A stretch of DNA of 64,000 nt from NCBI RefSeq assembly GCF_024206475.1, contig NZ_JAMBPR010000049.1, forward strand, positions 1 through 64,000. Reading direction: 5' to 3'. Below the pieces are notes generated by a model. That model did no database searches, had not been told where the DNA came from, and was given only the letters and a program-made list of their open reading frames with translations. Positions 35,492-44,000 of the stretch are shown one piece after another. The translations under genes were made by a program, and so were the position numbers. Every line of letters begins with the position of its first letter. Within the stretch, counting starts at the first letter, position 1. The DNA comes from Paraburkholderia sp. CNPSo 3274. Lineage in GTDB: Bacteria > Pseudomonadota > Gammaproteobacteria > Burkholderiales > Burkholderiaceae.

Positions 35492-36283
35492 ATGAACCAT
35501 AGTTTTTCTTTTGATTTTACGTCCAGGGTCGCGATTCTCACCGGCGGCGGTTCTGGCATCGGCAAGGAAGTCGCCGCGCGTCTCGTGAAGGGCGGCGCGC
35601 GCGTCGTCATCGGCGGGCGCGACGAGGCGAAACTGCGCGAAGCGGCTGCGCAAATCGACGCTTCAGGCGCCGACGTGCGCTTTCATCCCGGCGATATCGC
35701 GCTGCCCGCCACCGCGGCTGCGCTCGTCGACCTCGCGACCGAAGCGTTCGGCGGTGTCGACATTCTCATCAACAACGCCGGCATTTTCCGGCCCAAAGCG
35801 TTTCTCGACGTGACCGAGGCCGAATACGACGGCTTTCTCGACACGATCCTCAAAGGCAAGTTCTTCATGGCGCAGGCCGCGGCAAAGGCGATGCTCAAGC
35901 GCGGCGGCGGCGCAATCGTGCAGACGGGTTCGCTCTGGGCCCTACAGGCCATCGGCGCCACGCCTTCCGCGGCGTACTCGGCAGCAAATGCGGGCGTGCA
36001 TGCGCTCACGCGCAATCTGGCCATTGAACTGGCGTCCTCGAACATCCGCATCAATACCGTCGCGCCGGGCGTCGTGGAAACGCCGGTGTATCGCACCTTC
36101 ATGACGGAGGACGAAGTCAGCAAGACGCTGCCGGGGTTCAACGCGTTTCATCCGCTCGGGCGCAACGGCCAACCCGCGGATGTTGCCGAGGCCATGCTCT
36201 TTCTCGCCTCGCCTCACGCCTCCTGGATTACGGGCACCGTGCTGCCCGTGGACGGCGGCGTGATGGCCGGGCGCCACGCCTGA
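35492..36283 (+). CDS. SDR-family oxidoreductase with Asn in place of catalytic Lys
   Basis: The 263-residue classical short-chain dehydrogenase has the cofactor motif TGGGSGIG (18-25), NNAG (94-97), Ser147 in TGSLW and Tyr162. The active-site YxxxK reads Tyr-Ser-Ala-Ala-Asn, so residue 166 is Asn (AAT at 35987-35989) where Lys is expected. The surrounding sequence (AGVHALTRNLAIELA, PGVVETP) is otherwise normal. The Lys binds the nicotinamide ribose and lowers the Tyr pKa, so activity should be weak or lost unless compensated. GAGGAG precedes ATG 35492. It is divergent from a GcvA-like LysR gene. Confidence 0.88.
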   Translation: MNHSFSFDFTSRVAILTGGGSGIGKEVAARLVKGGARVVIGGRDEAKLREAAAQIDASGADVRFHPGDIALPATAAALVDLATEAFGGVDILINNAGIFRPKAFLDVTEAEYDGFLDTILKGKFFMAQAAAKAMLKRGGGAIVQTGSLWALQAIGATPSAAYSAANAGVHALTRNLAIELASSNIRINTVAPGVVETPVYRTFMTEDEVSKTLPGFNAFHPLGRNGQPADVAEAMLFLASPHASWITGTVLPVDGGVMAGRHA

Positions 36284-36334
36284 AGCGCGAGCGGCATATC
36301 GATTTTTCGAGACGACACACAGGAGCACACCGCG

Positions 36335-36388
36335 GTCTATCTGCAAATCATCCTCAAGATCGCCGCTAACAACCGCGCGGCAATGGCA
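36335..36388 (+). pseudogene. Possible N-terminal scrap of an ABM-type quinol monooxygenase
   Basis: Just after the SDR gene, one frame reads VYLQIILKIAANNRAAMA, preceded by ACAGGAG at 36319-36325. This resembles the first strand and helix of antibiotic-biosynthesis-monooxygenase-fold proteins from this group of bacteria. There is no proper start codon and the likeness ends after 18 codons. The rest of 36284-36490 shows no gene. This is a resemblance only. Confidence 0.3.
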
Positions 36389-36490
36389 ATTCCGCCCGCC
36401 ACGCTTGTAATTTTTCTACCCCGTTCCCCGCCTGGCTGATCTTTCACGTTTGCACTGCCGCACTCCGTCTTGCGCCAGCCCTGCGTCCAG

Positions 36491-36781
36491 CTATTCCCGG
36501 TAAGCCGCCATCACGATCCACATGTCGCGCTCGCCGTTGCTCACTTCAGCAGCCAGCGCATAGCGATCGTGCGGGCTGCATGCGTTTTGCAGCGCCTTGC
36601 GCGCCTGCTCCGTGTTGTCGTACTCGCGCCTTTCCAGCGGACGCACCTCACTGCGTCCCTCAAACATCTTCTGGTCCTTGCGGTAGATAAGCGTTTCGTT
36701 TTTCCATTCGCGAAAGCATTCCCGGACATGCTGGAAATCGCCTGCGCAAACATTCACCTCGTAGCGTGGAGTTGACTTCAT
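36491..36781 (-). CDS. Hypothetical protein, 96 residues
   Basis: This is a small soluble protein with no signal peptide or membrane segment; it has a mixed charged composition and two cysteines near residues 11 and 22 and another near 70. AGGGAGG sits 9 bases before the ATG at 36781, which supports a real gene and this start over 36814. No family is recognised. It is a single gene between an SDR and acnB, pointing away from acnB. Confidence 0.65.
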   Translation of the reverse strand: MKSTPRYEVNVCAGDFQHVRECFREWKNETLIYRKDQKMFEGRSEVRPLERREYDNTEQARKALQNACSPHDRYALAAEVSNGERDMWIVMAAYRE

Positions 36782-36924
36782 GATCGATGCCTCCCTTGCC
36801 GGTTCTACGCGCACGAGCCGTTTTCCTCACGCCACGCGCGTGCCCACCTGCGTGGACGCATGAAGCGTGCCGGGCTTCGCCTCGCGTGCGGCTTTTTCAC
36901 GGTGCCATCGGCGTCGCGACCAAC

Positions 36925-36975
36925 TCTTATATAAGACATAAGACATTTGACGTTATATTATATTGCGCTTAAAAT
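36925..36975 (+). promoter_or_regulatory. acnB promoter with upstream palindrome
   Basis: TTGACG (36947-36952), a 17-base spacer and TAAAAT (36970-36975) form a good sigma-70 promoter in a marked AT-rich island, 82 bases before the acnB ATG. Directly upstream, a perfect 12-base palindrome TCTTATATAAGA (36925-36936) runs into a repeat of ATAAGACAT/AAGACAT ending next to the -35 box. It looks like an operator for a regulator, perhaps of the GntR type. The protein is not known. Confidence 0.75.
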
Positions 36976-37056
36976 CGCGATCAAAGCAGTGCCTGGAAAA
37001 GCCTCGGAGTGCCTGAAAAGCCTTCGCCTTCAAACGCAATACCAGTAGGTCCCCCA

Positions 37057-39642
37057 ATGCTTGAAAATTTTCGCGCTCACGTAGCGGAACGCGCCGCACT
37101 CGGTATTCCTCCCCTGCCGCTCACGGCTCAGCAGACCGCCGAACTGGTGGAACTGCTGACGAATCCGCCCGCTGGCGAAGAGCAGACCCTGCTCGACCTG
37201 ATCACCAACCGCGTGCCCGCAGGCGTTGACGAAGCCGCCCGCGTGAAGGCCGGGTTCCTGGCCGCCGTGGCCAAGGGCGAAACCGCCTGCGCGCTGATCT
37301 CGCGCGCTCGCGCCACCGAACTGCTCGGCACGATGCTGGGCGGCTACAACATCCAGCCGCTGATCGAACTGCTGTCCGACGCCGAAGTGGGCACCGTGGC
37401 CGCCGACGCGCTGAAGAAAACCCTGCTGATGTTCGACCAGTTCCACGACGTCAAGGAACTGGCCGACAAGGGCAACGCCAACGCAAAGACCGTGCTGCAA
37501 AGCTGGGCCGACGCCGAATGGTTCACGAGCCGCCCGGAAGTGCCGCAAAGCCTGACCATCACCGTGTTCAAGGTGACAGGCGAGACCAACACGGACGATC
37601 TCTCGCCGGCTCCGGACGCCACCACGCGCCCGGACATCCCGATGCACGCGCTGGCGATGCTGAAGAACGCCCGTCCCGGCATCACGCCGGAAGAAGACGG
37701 CAAGCGCGGCCCGGTCAAGTTCATCGAATCGCTGAAGGAAAAGGGCCACCTGGTCGCCTACGTGGGCGACGTGGTCGGCACCGGCTCCTCGCGCAAGTCG
37801 GCCACCAACTCGGTGCTGTGGTTCACGGGTGAAGACATCCCCTTCATCCCGAACAAGCGCTTTGGCGGCGTGTGCCTGGGCGGCAAGATCGCCCCGATCT
37901 TCTACAACACGATGGAAGACGCCGGCGCCCTGCCGATCGAACTCGACGTGTCGAAGATGGAAATGGGCGACGTGGTCGAACTGCGCCCGTACGAAGGCCG
38001 TGCGCTCAAGAACGGCGAAGTCATCTCCGAATTCCAGGTCAAGTCCGACGTGCTGTTCGACGAAGTGCGCGCGGGCGGCCGCATTCCGCTGATCATCGGC
38101 CGCGGCCTGACCGCCAAGGCGCGTGAAGCGCTGGGGCTGGCCCCGTCGACGCTGTTCCGCTTGCCGCAGCAGCCGGCCAACAGCGGCAAGGGTTTCTCGC
38201 TGGCGCAGAAGATGGTTGGCCGCGCGTGCGGTCTGCCGGAAGGCCAGGGCGTGCGCCCGGGCGCGTACTGCGAGCCGAAGATGACCTCGGTGGGCTCGCA
38301 GGACACTACGGGCCCGATGACCCGCGACGAACTGAAGGACCTGGCGTGCCTGGGCTTCTCGGCCGACCTCGTCATGCAGTCGTTCTGCCACACCGCCGCG
38401 TATCCGAAGCCGGTGGACGTGAAGACGCACCAAACGCTGCCGAACTTCATCAGCAACCGCGGCGGCATCGCGCTGCGTCCGGGCGACGGCGTGATCCACT
38501 CGTGGCTGAACCGCATGCTGCTGCCCGACACCGTCGGCACCGGCGGCGACTCGCACACGCGCTTCCCGATCGGCATCAGCTTCCCGGCGGGTTCGGGTCT
38601 GGTCGCCTTCGCGGCTGCCACCGGCACGATGCCGCTGGACATGCCGGAATCGGTGCTCGTGCGCTTCAAGGGCAAGATGCAGCCGGGCGTCACGCTGCGT
38701 GACCTCGTCAACGCCATCCCGCTCTACGCCATCAAGCAAGGCACGCTGACGGTCGCCAAGCAAGGCAAGAAGAACATCTTCTCGGGCCGCATTCTCGAAA
38801 TCGAAGGCCTGCCCGATCTGAAGGTCGAGCAAGCGTTCGAACTGTCGGATGCTTCCGCCGAGCGTTCGGCCGCCGGTTGCGCGGTCCACCTGAACAAGGA
38901 ACCGATCATCGAATACCTCAACAGCAACATCACGCTGCTGAAGTGGATGATCGCGCAAGGCTACCAGGACCCGCGCAGCCTCCAGCGCCGTATCAAGGCG
39001 ATGGAAGCGTGGCTGGCCGATCCGCAACTGCTGCAACCGGATGCCGACGCCGAGTACGCCGCCGTCATCGAAATCGACCTGGCCGACGTGCATGAGCCGA
39101 TCGTGGCCTGCCCGAACGATCCCGACGACGTGAAGACGCTGTCGGATGTTGCCGGCGCGAAGATCGACGAAGTGTTCATCGGCTCGTGCATGACCAACAT
39201 CGGCCACTTCCGTGCCGCATCGAAGCTGCTCGAAGGCAAGCGCGACATTCCGGTCAAGCTGTGGGTCGCTCCGCCGACCAAGATGGACCAGAAGCAGCTG
39301 ACCGAAGAAGGCCACTACGGCGTGTTCGGCACGGCTGGCGCGCGTACCGAAATGCCGGGCTGCTCGCTGTGCATGGGTAACCAGGCACAAGTGCGCGAAG
39401 GCGCAACGGTCATGTCGACCTCGACGCGTAACTTCCCGAACCGTCTGGGCAAGAACACGAACGTGTACCTCGGTTCGGCGGAACTGGCTGCGATCTGCTC
39501 GCGTCTGGGCAAGATCCCGACCAAGGAAGAGTACATGGCCGATATGGGCGTGCTCAACGCCAACGGCGACAAGATCTATCAGTACATGAACTTCGACCAG
39601 ATCGCCGACTTCAAGGAAGTGGCCGATACGGTGACGATGTAA
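37057..39642 (+). CDS. acnB: Bifunctional aconitate hydratase 2 / 2-methylisocitrate dehydratase
   Basis: The 861-residue protein is near the 865 of E. coli AcnB and has its domain order: an N-terminal HEAT-like domain (about 1-160), the swivel domain (about 165-380; [12 protein letters not shown]) and the aconitase core. The three [4Fe-4S] cysteines fall at 711 (GSCMTNIG), 769 and 772 (CSLCMG), almost the E. coli positions. It interconverts citrate and isocitrate in the TCA cycle and can act on 2-methyl-cis-aconitate. ATG 37057 gives the standard N-terminus [16 protein letters not shown]; an upstream in-frame ATG (37009) adds unconserved residues. It is a single-gene unit with its own promoter and terminator. 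Confidence 0.97.
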   Translation: MLENFRAHVAERAALGIPPLPLTAQQTAELVELLTNPPAGEEQTLLDLITNRVPAGVDEAARVKAGFLAAVAKGETACALISRARATELLGTMLGGYNIQPLIELLSDAEVGTVAADALKKTLLMFDQFHDVKELADKGNANAKTVLQSWADAEWFTSRPEVPQSLTITVFKVTGETNTDDLSPAPDATTRPDIPMHALAMLKNARPGITPEEDGKRGPVKFIESLKEKGHLVAYVGDVVGTGSSRKSATNSVLWFTGEDIPFIPNKRFGGVCLGGKIAPIFYNTMEDAGALPIELDVSKMEMGDVVELRPYEGRALKNGEVISEFQVKSDVLFDEVRAGGRIPLIIGRGLTAKAREALGLAPSTLFRLPQQPANSGKGFSLAQKMVGRACGLPEGQGVRPGAYCEPKMTSVGSQDTTGPMTRDELKDLACLGFSADLVMQSFCHTAAYPKPVDVKTHQTLPNFISNRGGIALRPGDGVIHSWLNRMLLPDTVGTGGDSHTRFPIGISFPAGSGLVAFAAATGTMPLDMPESVLVRFKGKMQPGVTLRDLVNAIPLYAIKQGTLTVAKQGKKNIFSGRILEIEGLPDLKVEQAFELSDASAERSAAGCAVHLNKEPIIEYLNSNITLLKWMIAQGYQDPRSLQRRIKAMEAWLADPQLLQPDADAEYAAVIEIDLADVHEPIVACPNDPDDVKTLSDVAGAKIDEVFIGSCMTNIGHFRAASKLLEGKRDIPVKLWVAPPTKMDQKQLTEEGHYGVFGTAGARTEMPGCSLCMGNQAQVREGATVMSTSTRNFPNRLGKNTNVYLGSAELAAICSRLGKIPTKEEYMADMGVLNANGDKIYQYMNFDQIADFKEVADTVTM

Positions 39643-39701
39643 GTGTCACGCTGGATTACGGCGCGGGGGTTTTGTTGTAGATCCGCGCTGTAGCACCAGA
39701 C

Positions 39702-39743
39702 AATGGCGCCGCAGGCTGAATGCCTACGGCGCCATTTTTTTTT
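39702..39743 (+). terminator. Rho-independent terminator of acnB
   Basis: A 10-base stem AATGGCGCCG / CGGCGCCATT (39702-39711 and 39727-39736) continues after one mismatch into AGGC/GCCT with a 5-base loop, then runs into nine T (39735-39743). It is placed 60 bases after the acnB stop. Confidence 0.93.
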
Positions 39744-39762
39744 GGTTCGCCGAGATCCTGCG

Positions 39763-40389
39763 TTATGCGCTGGGGTCGAGAGAGCTGCTTCCGGAAGCGA
39801 TGATTGCCCGAACGACCAGCATGATGCGTTCGACTCGCGCGCTGGGCCGGATTCGGCCTGAACGCTCGAGTTCGGCGAGCCCATGCAGGGCGGCCCAAAA
39901 GGTCTCGGTCACGTTCTCGACATCGACGGAAAACGGCGCAACGGCCGACGCAAGCGCTTCGAAACCAGCCCGCAGTTCCGGTCGGGTTTCGGCGTCAGCG
40001 AACCGCAGATCCGTCGGAAGGGTGAACATCGCCTCGTAGAGCGCGGGGCACCGCACTGCAAAGCCGAGATAGGCCTTGGCGACATTCTCGAGGGCGTCTT
40101 GTTGCCCCGTCGCCCCATGGACCGCTTCCCGAAGCGCCACTGCGAGCTCCTGAAAACCCTCGACTGCAACCGCTGCCACGATCGCGTCCCTATTCTCGAA
40201 ATGCGAGTAGAGGACCGGCTGGCTATATTCGATCTCTTCGGCGAGGCGGCGAACCGTGACGGCATCCCATCCTTCGCGCTCCGCGATCAGGCGCGCAGCC
40301 GCGACGATGCGGGACTCGCGCTCAGCCCGTTGCCTGCCTTTGCGCTCGGCGATACTCAACTTTTCATCTCCCTGACCCGGATGGTCCAC
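39763..40389 (-). CDS. TetR-family transcriptional regulator
   Basis: The 208-residue regulator has a TetR HTH at about residues 27-72 (RIVAAARLIAEREGWDAVTVRRLAEEIEYSQPVLYSHFENRDAIVAAVA) and a C-terminal ligand domain of the WHG type (about 100-205). It is divergent from two small membrane-protein genes, and a perfect 23-base palindrome lies in the gap 26 bases before its start. ATG 40389 is used, but AGGGAG lies inside that start, 8 bases before an in-frame TTG, so translation might begin about 11 residues later. Confidence 0.88.
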   Translation of the reverse strand: MDHPGQGDEKLSIAERKGRQRAERESRIVAAARLIAEREGWDAVTVRRLAEEIEYSQPVLYSHFENRDAIVAAVAVEGFQELAVALREAVHGATGQQDALENVAKAYLGFAVRCPALYEAMFTLPTDLRFADAETRPELRAGFEALASAVAPFSVDVENVTETFWAALHGLAELERSGRIRPSARVERIMLVVRAIIASGSSSLDPSA

Positions 40390-40412
40390 ATGCCACGTGA
40401 TGATACGGAAGC

Positions 40413-40441
40413 TTGATAATCTAGCAATGCTAGATTATATT
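40413..40441 (+). promoter_or_regulatory. Promoter with embedded TetR operator
   Basis: TTGATA (40413-40418), a 17-base spacer and TATATT (40436-40441) form the promoter of the rightward gene pair. The perfect inverted repeat ATAATCTAGC / GCTAGATTAT (40416-40425 and 40429-40438, centre AAT) fills the spacer and touches both boxes. A bound TetR dimer would exclude RNA polymerase. Confidence 0.87.
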
Positions 40442-40474
40442 CCATCACTACATCACGAAGCATAGGACATTGCG

Positions 40475-40855
40475 ATGCATTGGCTTTCGATCGGACCGGC
40501 ACTCTTCCTGGCCCTCGCGATTATCGCGATCGGCACCCAATATCTTGTGAGGCCAATGACCGCGACACGCAGTTTCGGCTTGCCGCTTCCAGAAAACGGC
40601 GCCAACGTCGCCTGGTGGCTTCGCCTCAAGGGCGTGCGCGACATTGCGTCGGGACTGGCGGTCCTGGCGTTCATGGTGTGGGGCACGCCTCTCGGGGCCG
40701 GCATCATCCTGCTTGTGGAAGCCGTCATCCCTGTTGGCGACATGCTGCTCATTCTTGCCGCGAAAGGCTCCACCAAAAGCGCCTTCGGCATGCATGGCGC
40801 AACGGCCGTGCTGATGGTTTTCACCGCGATTTCGATGACGTTGGGAGGGCGCTGA
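40475..40855 (+). CDS. DUF4267-type small membrane protein
   Basis: The 126-residue protein has four hydrophobic helices (about 3-20, 50-65, 72-95 and 105-122) and the pattern TATRSFGLP and WWLRLKGVRDIASGLAVLAFMVWGT seen in DUF4267 proteins. Function is unknown. It follows a TetR-controlled promoter and is 1 base from the next small membrane-protein gene, so the two form an operon. Expression is probably induced by a ligand of the TetR regulator. Confidence 0.82.
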   Translation: MHWLSIGPALFLALAIIAIGTQYLVRPMTATRSFGLPLPENGANVAWWLRLKGVRDIASGLAVLAFMVWGTPLGAGIILLVEAVIPVGDMLLILAAKGSTKSAFGMHGATAVLMVFTAISMTLGGR

Positions 40856-40856
40856 G

Positions 40857-41177
40857 ATGATTCATACGCTTTCAATCTGGCTCCTCGCCGCCGGCTTCTT
40901 TGGCGCCGGTCTCTTCAACGCAATCAGCACGCCCGCGACGCAAAGCGATTACGTCCGGTGGGGTTACCCGCGCTGGTGGGGTCGTTTAACCGGCGCACTG
41001 GAGATGATGTGCGCCGTTCTGATTGCACTTCCGGCAAGTCGCATGGTTGGTCTGGCGCTTGGGGCGCTAATCATCGCGGCTGCGGTTTTGACCGTTCTGC
41101 GTCACCGCGACTTCACGCACCTTGTGCCGCTGGGTGTTTTTGTCGCCGTGATCGCGCTCGCAGGGATCTCATTTTGA
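40857..41177 (+). CDS. DoxX-like small membrane protein
   Basis: The 106-residue protein has four hydrophobic segments and the DoxX-like pattern AAGFFGAGLFNAISTPATQSDYVRWGYPRWWGRLTGALEM. GGGAGG at the end of the preceding gene serves as ribosome site. DoxX-like proteins are linked to redox or membrane roles in some systems; here the role is unknown. It is second in the TetR-controlled pair and is followed by a strong hairpin. Confidence 0.8.
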   Translation: MIHTLSIWLLAAGFFGAGLFNAISTPATQSDYVRWGYPRWWGRLTGALEMMCAVLIALPASRMVGLALGALIIAAAVLTVLRHRDFTHLVPLGVFVAVIALAGISF

Positions 41178-41208
41178 GAGGGCGCAGCGCAAAGACGTCG
41201 ATGCGCGC

Positions 41209-41243
41209 CGCGCGCTGATTGCACCCGGTGCAATCAGCGCGCG
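41209..41243. terminator. Perfect 16-base hairpin between convergent genes
   Basis: CGCGCGCTGATTGCAC and GTGCAATCAGCGCGCG pair without mismatch around a 3-base loop (CCG). It lies between the DoxX-like gene (ends 41177) and the BON-domain gene on the other strand (ends 41281). There is no T-run, so it may act as a transcript end or processing barrier rather than a classic intrinsic terminator. Confidence 0.65.
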
Positions 41244-41280
41244 ACTCGGATGTCCCGCCTGTTATGCCAACACGGTGTAT

Positions 41281-41643
41281 TCAGCCGTTCCCGCCGTGAA
41301 AGAGCGTCAGCTTGTTCGATACCGAATTCACGCCCTGCACCGAACGCGTAACCTCTTCCGCCTGCCGGATCTGGTCGCCAGTGCGAACCGTGCCGCTCAG
41401 CGTCACGGCGCCGCTTCGCGCGCGAACGAAAACGCCGGAAACGTTGAATCCCTGCGCCCTCGACAGCGCGCGCCGCACAGCACGGGCGAGTGCCCGGTCC
41501 GACTTCGCCGCGCTGGGCGCCGCCTGGGTCGCGCCCATTGGCATCGAAGCGTCCATTGGCTCGCTTGCCGACTGGGCATGAGCCATGCCAGCGGCGGTCA
41601 ACAGAAGAAACGCAAACAAGGCGCATTGCAGATTCGATTTCAT
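41281..41643 (-). CDS. Periplasmic BON-domain protein
   Basis: The 120-residue protein has a signal peptide (1-23, FAFLLLTAAGMAHA-QS), a Met/Ala/Ser-rich linker, and one BON domain (about 48-118) with the usual FNVSGVFVRARSGAVTLSGTV and VQGVNSVSNKLTL strands. BON proteins (OsmY, DolP relatives) attach to membranes or envelope components under stress. It stands alone and converges with the DoxX-like gene. Many Burkholderiales have several such small BON proteins. Confidence 0.87.
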   Translation of the reverse strand: MKSNLQCALFAFLLLTAAGMAHAQSASEPMDASMPMGATQAAPSAAKSDRALARAVRRALSRAQGFNVSGVFVRARSGAVTLSGTVRTGDQIRQAEEVTRSVQGVNSVSNKLTLFHGGNG

Positions 41644-41745
41644 GACCCACTCCCGTCATTGCCGCGCAGGGCTGCGCCGGCCGCAGTCCATATTGCACCA
41701 CCATGCGAACACCCGCTCCGACGGCGCTCGAATCGCGCCGTCGCT

Positions 41746-42615
41746 CTACACGGCCGCGGATGTCGCCGCAACGGCTAGAAAGGTCTGCACGATGCCTCGC
41801 TTGCGTTGGCTGTGAAGGCAGGCCACCGAATCGATATTGCAGCCGCGTAGTTCCTCCACCGGGATGGCAACGGTACGCGCGCCCTCGGGAATCTCGCGCT
41901 CGAGCACGAATCCGATGCCGAGGCCTTGCCGGACGGCTTCCAGAACGGCCTCGCGACTACCCAGTTTCAGCGCCGTCGGGAGCGACATCCCCGCACGTCG
42001 CAAGGCTTCGTCGACAAGCCGTTGGGTGTTGGATCCCGCCTCCCGGCGAATCACGGCATACGCCCCGAGATCGCCGAGGGACACGCTTTTGGCCGCTGCG
42101 AGCGGATGATGCGCTGGCACGAGAACCCGCATGTCCTGCCGCGCGACGGGAATCGACGTCACACGGGCATCGCTCCTGGCATTGCCGATGACCACCGCGT
42201 CCACCCGATACGCGAGCAGATCGTCCCAGACCTCGCGCTGACTTCCGAACGAGACCGAAATTTCGATGTCCGGATACTGCGCGCGAAAGGCGGCCACCAC
42301 TTGAAGCACCACCTGTGGGCCATCGGCGGCGAGTTTGAGGCTGCCGTGCTGAAACATCGTCGCCCGGCTCACCATGTCCTCGATCTGCTCCTCGGCCGCA
42401 AACATCTGCCGGGTCAGTTCAAAGAGCGGCTTCGCGGCATCGGTTGGAAGAACGCCCTCATTCGTGCGGATAAATAGCGCCTGCTTGCAATCCTCTTCGA
42501 GATTGCGAATCTGCGCCGTGATGGCCGGTTGCGTCAGGCCGAGAAGATTCGCGGCCTTCGAAAAACTGCCCTCGCGCGCGACCGCGTCGAACGCCCTGAG
42601 CTGGAAATAGCGCAT
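41746..42615 (-). CDS. LysR-family transcriptional regulator
   Basis: The 289-residue regulator has an HTH at about residues 1-60 (MRYFQLRAFDAVAREGSFSKAANLLGLTQPAITAQIRNLEE) and an effector domain with FGSQREVWDDLLAYRVDAVVIG. The ATG at 42615 gives a standard N-terminus; upstream in-frame codons to 42882 run through the next gene on the other strand. It is divergent from an ureidoglycolate-lyase-like gene, with an ATGC-N9-GCAT repeat in between. Confidence 0.87.
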   Translation of the reverse strand: MRYFQLRAFDAVAREGSFSKAANLLGLTQPAITAQIRNLEEDCKQALFIRTNEGVLPTDAAKPLFELTRQMFAAEEQIEDMVSRATMFQHGSLKLAADGPQVVLQVVAAFRAQYPDIEISVSFGSQREVWDDLLAYRVDAVVIGNARSDARVTSIPVARQDMRVLVPAHHPLAAAKSVSLGDLGAYAVIRREAGSNTQRLVDEALRRAGMSLPTALKLGSREAVLEAVRQGLGIGFVLEREIPEGARTVAIPVEELRGCNIDSVACLHSQRKRGIVQTFLAVAATSAAV

Positions 42616-42645
42616 CGCCACCTCGAACCTCACCCTATAAATATC

Positions 42646-42664
42646 GATGCGAAAATATAGCATC
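42646..42664. promoter_or_regulatory. LysR-type inverted repeat
   Basis: GATGC (42646-42650) and GCATC (42660-42664) flank nine mostly A/T bases in an AT-rich divergent gap, matching the general shape of LysR recognition boxes. It is 31 bases before the LysR start and 93 bases before the divergent enzyme gene. Confidence 0.5.
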
Positions 42665-42756
42665 CATATTAATTTGACTGCCACGGGTCCGCACTCTAAG
42701 CTCGGTGCCGTTGCGGTTCTGGCTCCCCGCCCTTTTGACTCCTGGTGAGATTCGTA

Positions 42757-43407
42757 ATGAGCAAACAGATCGACTACCTCAATCCCGCCCTCCCTCGGGG
42801 CCTCCGGCGAGTGGCGATGCCTGTGGTCGACGCAACTCCGGCAACGCTGACTGACTATGGCAAGCTGGTGGACGACCCGCACGCATGCCAGGTGGAAATC
42901 GTCCAGTGGCCCGCAGTAGGGTCAAGACCGATCGACCCGGGAACCGGCGACGAAGCGGGCACGACCGAAGGCACATTCGTCAGCGAATGGCGCGGTGACA
43001 TCCTCTACGGTCGAAACGAAGCGGTAGGCGGCAACTATGTTCTCGCGTACGCAACGGAGCCAGACGACGCACGCGAAGACAGCGCCGCCGCACCGGAACG
43101 CATGTTGATATGGCATGCGAACTATCATCCCGACGGCGGCCAACTGTTCTTTCCGCTCGATCGTCGCCCGTTCTACGTTCCGCTGGCATTGCCAGGCGAC
43201 GATATTACGCCGGAGAAGTTCGTGTGCTTCCGCTTCGACGGACGGCAGGGTCTCTATATCCACCCCAACATCTGGCATGAAGGCGTGTTCACGGTCGACG
43301 GCACTCAGCGATTCTTCGACAAACAAGGCGCTGTCCATGCACGCGTCTCGGTCGAATTTGCGTCGGAGTTTGGCTGTCTGCTCGAGGCGGCCATTGCGCG
43401 TGACTAG
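42757..43407 (+). CDS. Ureidoglycolate lyase-like cupin-fold protein
   Basis: The 216-residue protein resembles the ureidoglycolate lyase family (PF04115-like): WHANYHPDGGQLFFPLDRRPFYVPLALPGDDITPEKFVCFRFDGRQGLYIHPNIWHEGVF (about 118-178). The final conserved histidines fit the metal-binding cupin core. Family members split ureidoglycolate to glyoxylate and urea, or act on related ureido or amide acids. No other allantoin genes are nearby, so the actual reaction is open. It is under a divergent LysR regulator. ATG 42757 is preferred over 42745, with GGTGAG upstream. Confidence 0.72.
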   Translation: MSKQIDYLNPALPRGLRRVAMPVVDATPATLTDYGKLVDDPHACQVEIVQWPAVGSRPIDPGTGDEAGTTEGTFVSEWRGDILYGRNEAVGGNYVLAYATEPDDAREDSAAAPERMLIWHANYHPDGGQLFFPLDRRPFYVPLALPGDDITPEKFVCFRFDGRQGLYIHPNIWHEGVFTVDGTQRFFDKQGAVHARVSVEFASEFGCLLEAAIARD

Positions 43408-43445
43408 CGCGCGCCGCTCCCGCAGACGCACTGCGATGGATGACG

Positions 43446-43673
43446 CTAGCGGACGTCGCTCGAGCGCGTCATATCCTTTGCTTCCGTGTCGACGGCATCG
43501 CTGTGCAGCAATGCATGCTGCCGTTCAGGCGTTTCGCTTTGCGCCATGCCTTCCTTGAATCCCTTCACCGCGACGCCCAGATCGCCTCCGATGTTGCGTA
43601 GCTTCTTCGTACCGAAAACCAGTGCCACGATCAGGAGAACGATCATCCAATGCCAAATGCTCAACGAACCCAT
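43446..43673 (-). CDS. tatA: TatA/TatE-type twin-arginine translocase subunit
   Basis: The 75-residue protein has an N-terminal membrane helix ([15 protein letters not shown]), the TatA hinge [14 protein letters not shown] and an amphipathic helix ([13 protein letters not shown]), then a short acidic tail. TatA forms the pore-like part of the Sec-independent export of folded proteins. tatB and tatC are not beside it, so it is an orphan, likely extra copy. Two Tat substrates lie close by: the GH28 pectinase and the HiPIP. The ribosome site is weak. Confidence 0.9.
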   Translation of the reverse strand: MGSLSIWHWMIVLLIVALVFGTKKLRNIGGDLGVAVKGFKEGMAQSETPERQHALLHSDAVDTEAKDMTRSSDVR

Positions 43674-44000
43674 AACTGAAAACCCTCTCTTTGCCGTCGC
43701 GCGCGTCGCTCGCGACGAATGACATGAACCTTGCGGCCCGACCCCGCGTATAGCCCGATGTTCCGCAGGCGTATTGGAGCGCGCGGATGTGTCTCGCTCG
43801 TTTCCTGGAACAGCGGTTTTGTATGCGCATGTACGAACGCACCGTGTAGATACACGCATATACAAAAGGGAGCCGTGTCCGCCAATCTGCGCGCGCATGG
43901 CGCGAATCGCGGCCTCAGCGCGGTCGGTGCACGACCGCCTTTCAAACGGTTCCAGACAAGCGTTTAATATCGGCTGCAACGTCTCTTTGGGAGCCCTCCC

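Noticed and set aside
37030-39390. A 786-codon open frame antisense to acnB
   Set aside because: It mirrors the codon pattern of acnB, has no motif and no ribosome site, and the acnB frame is certain.
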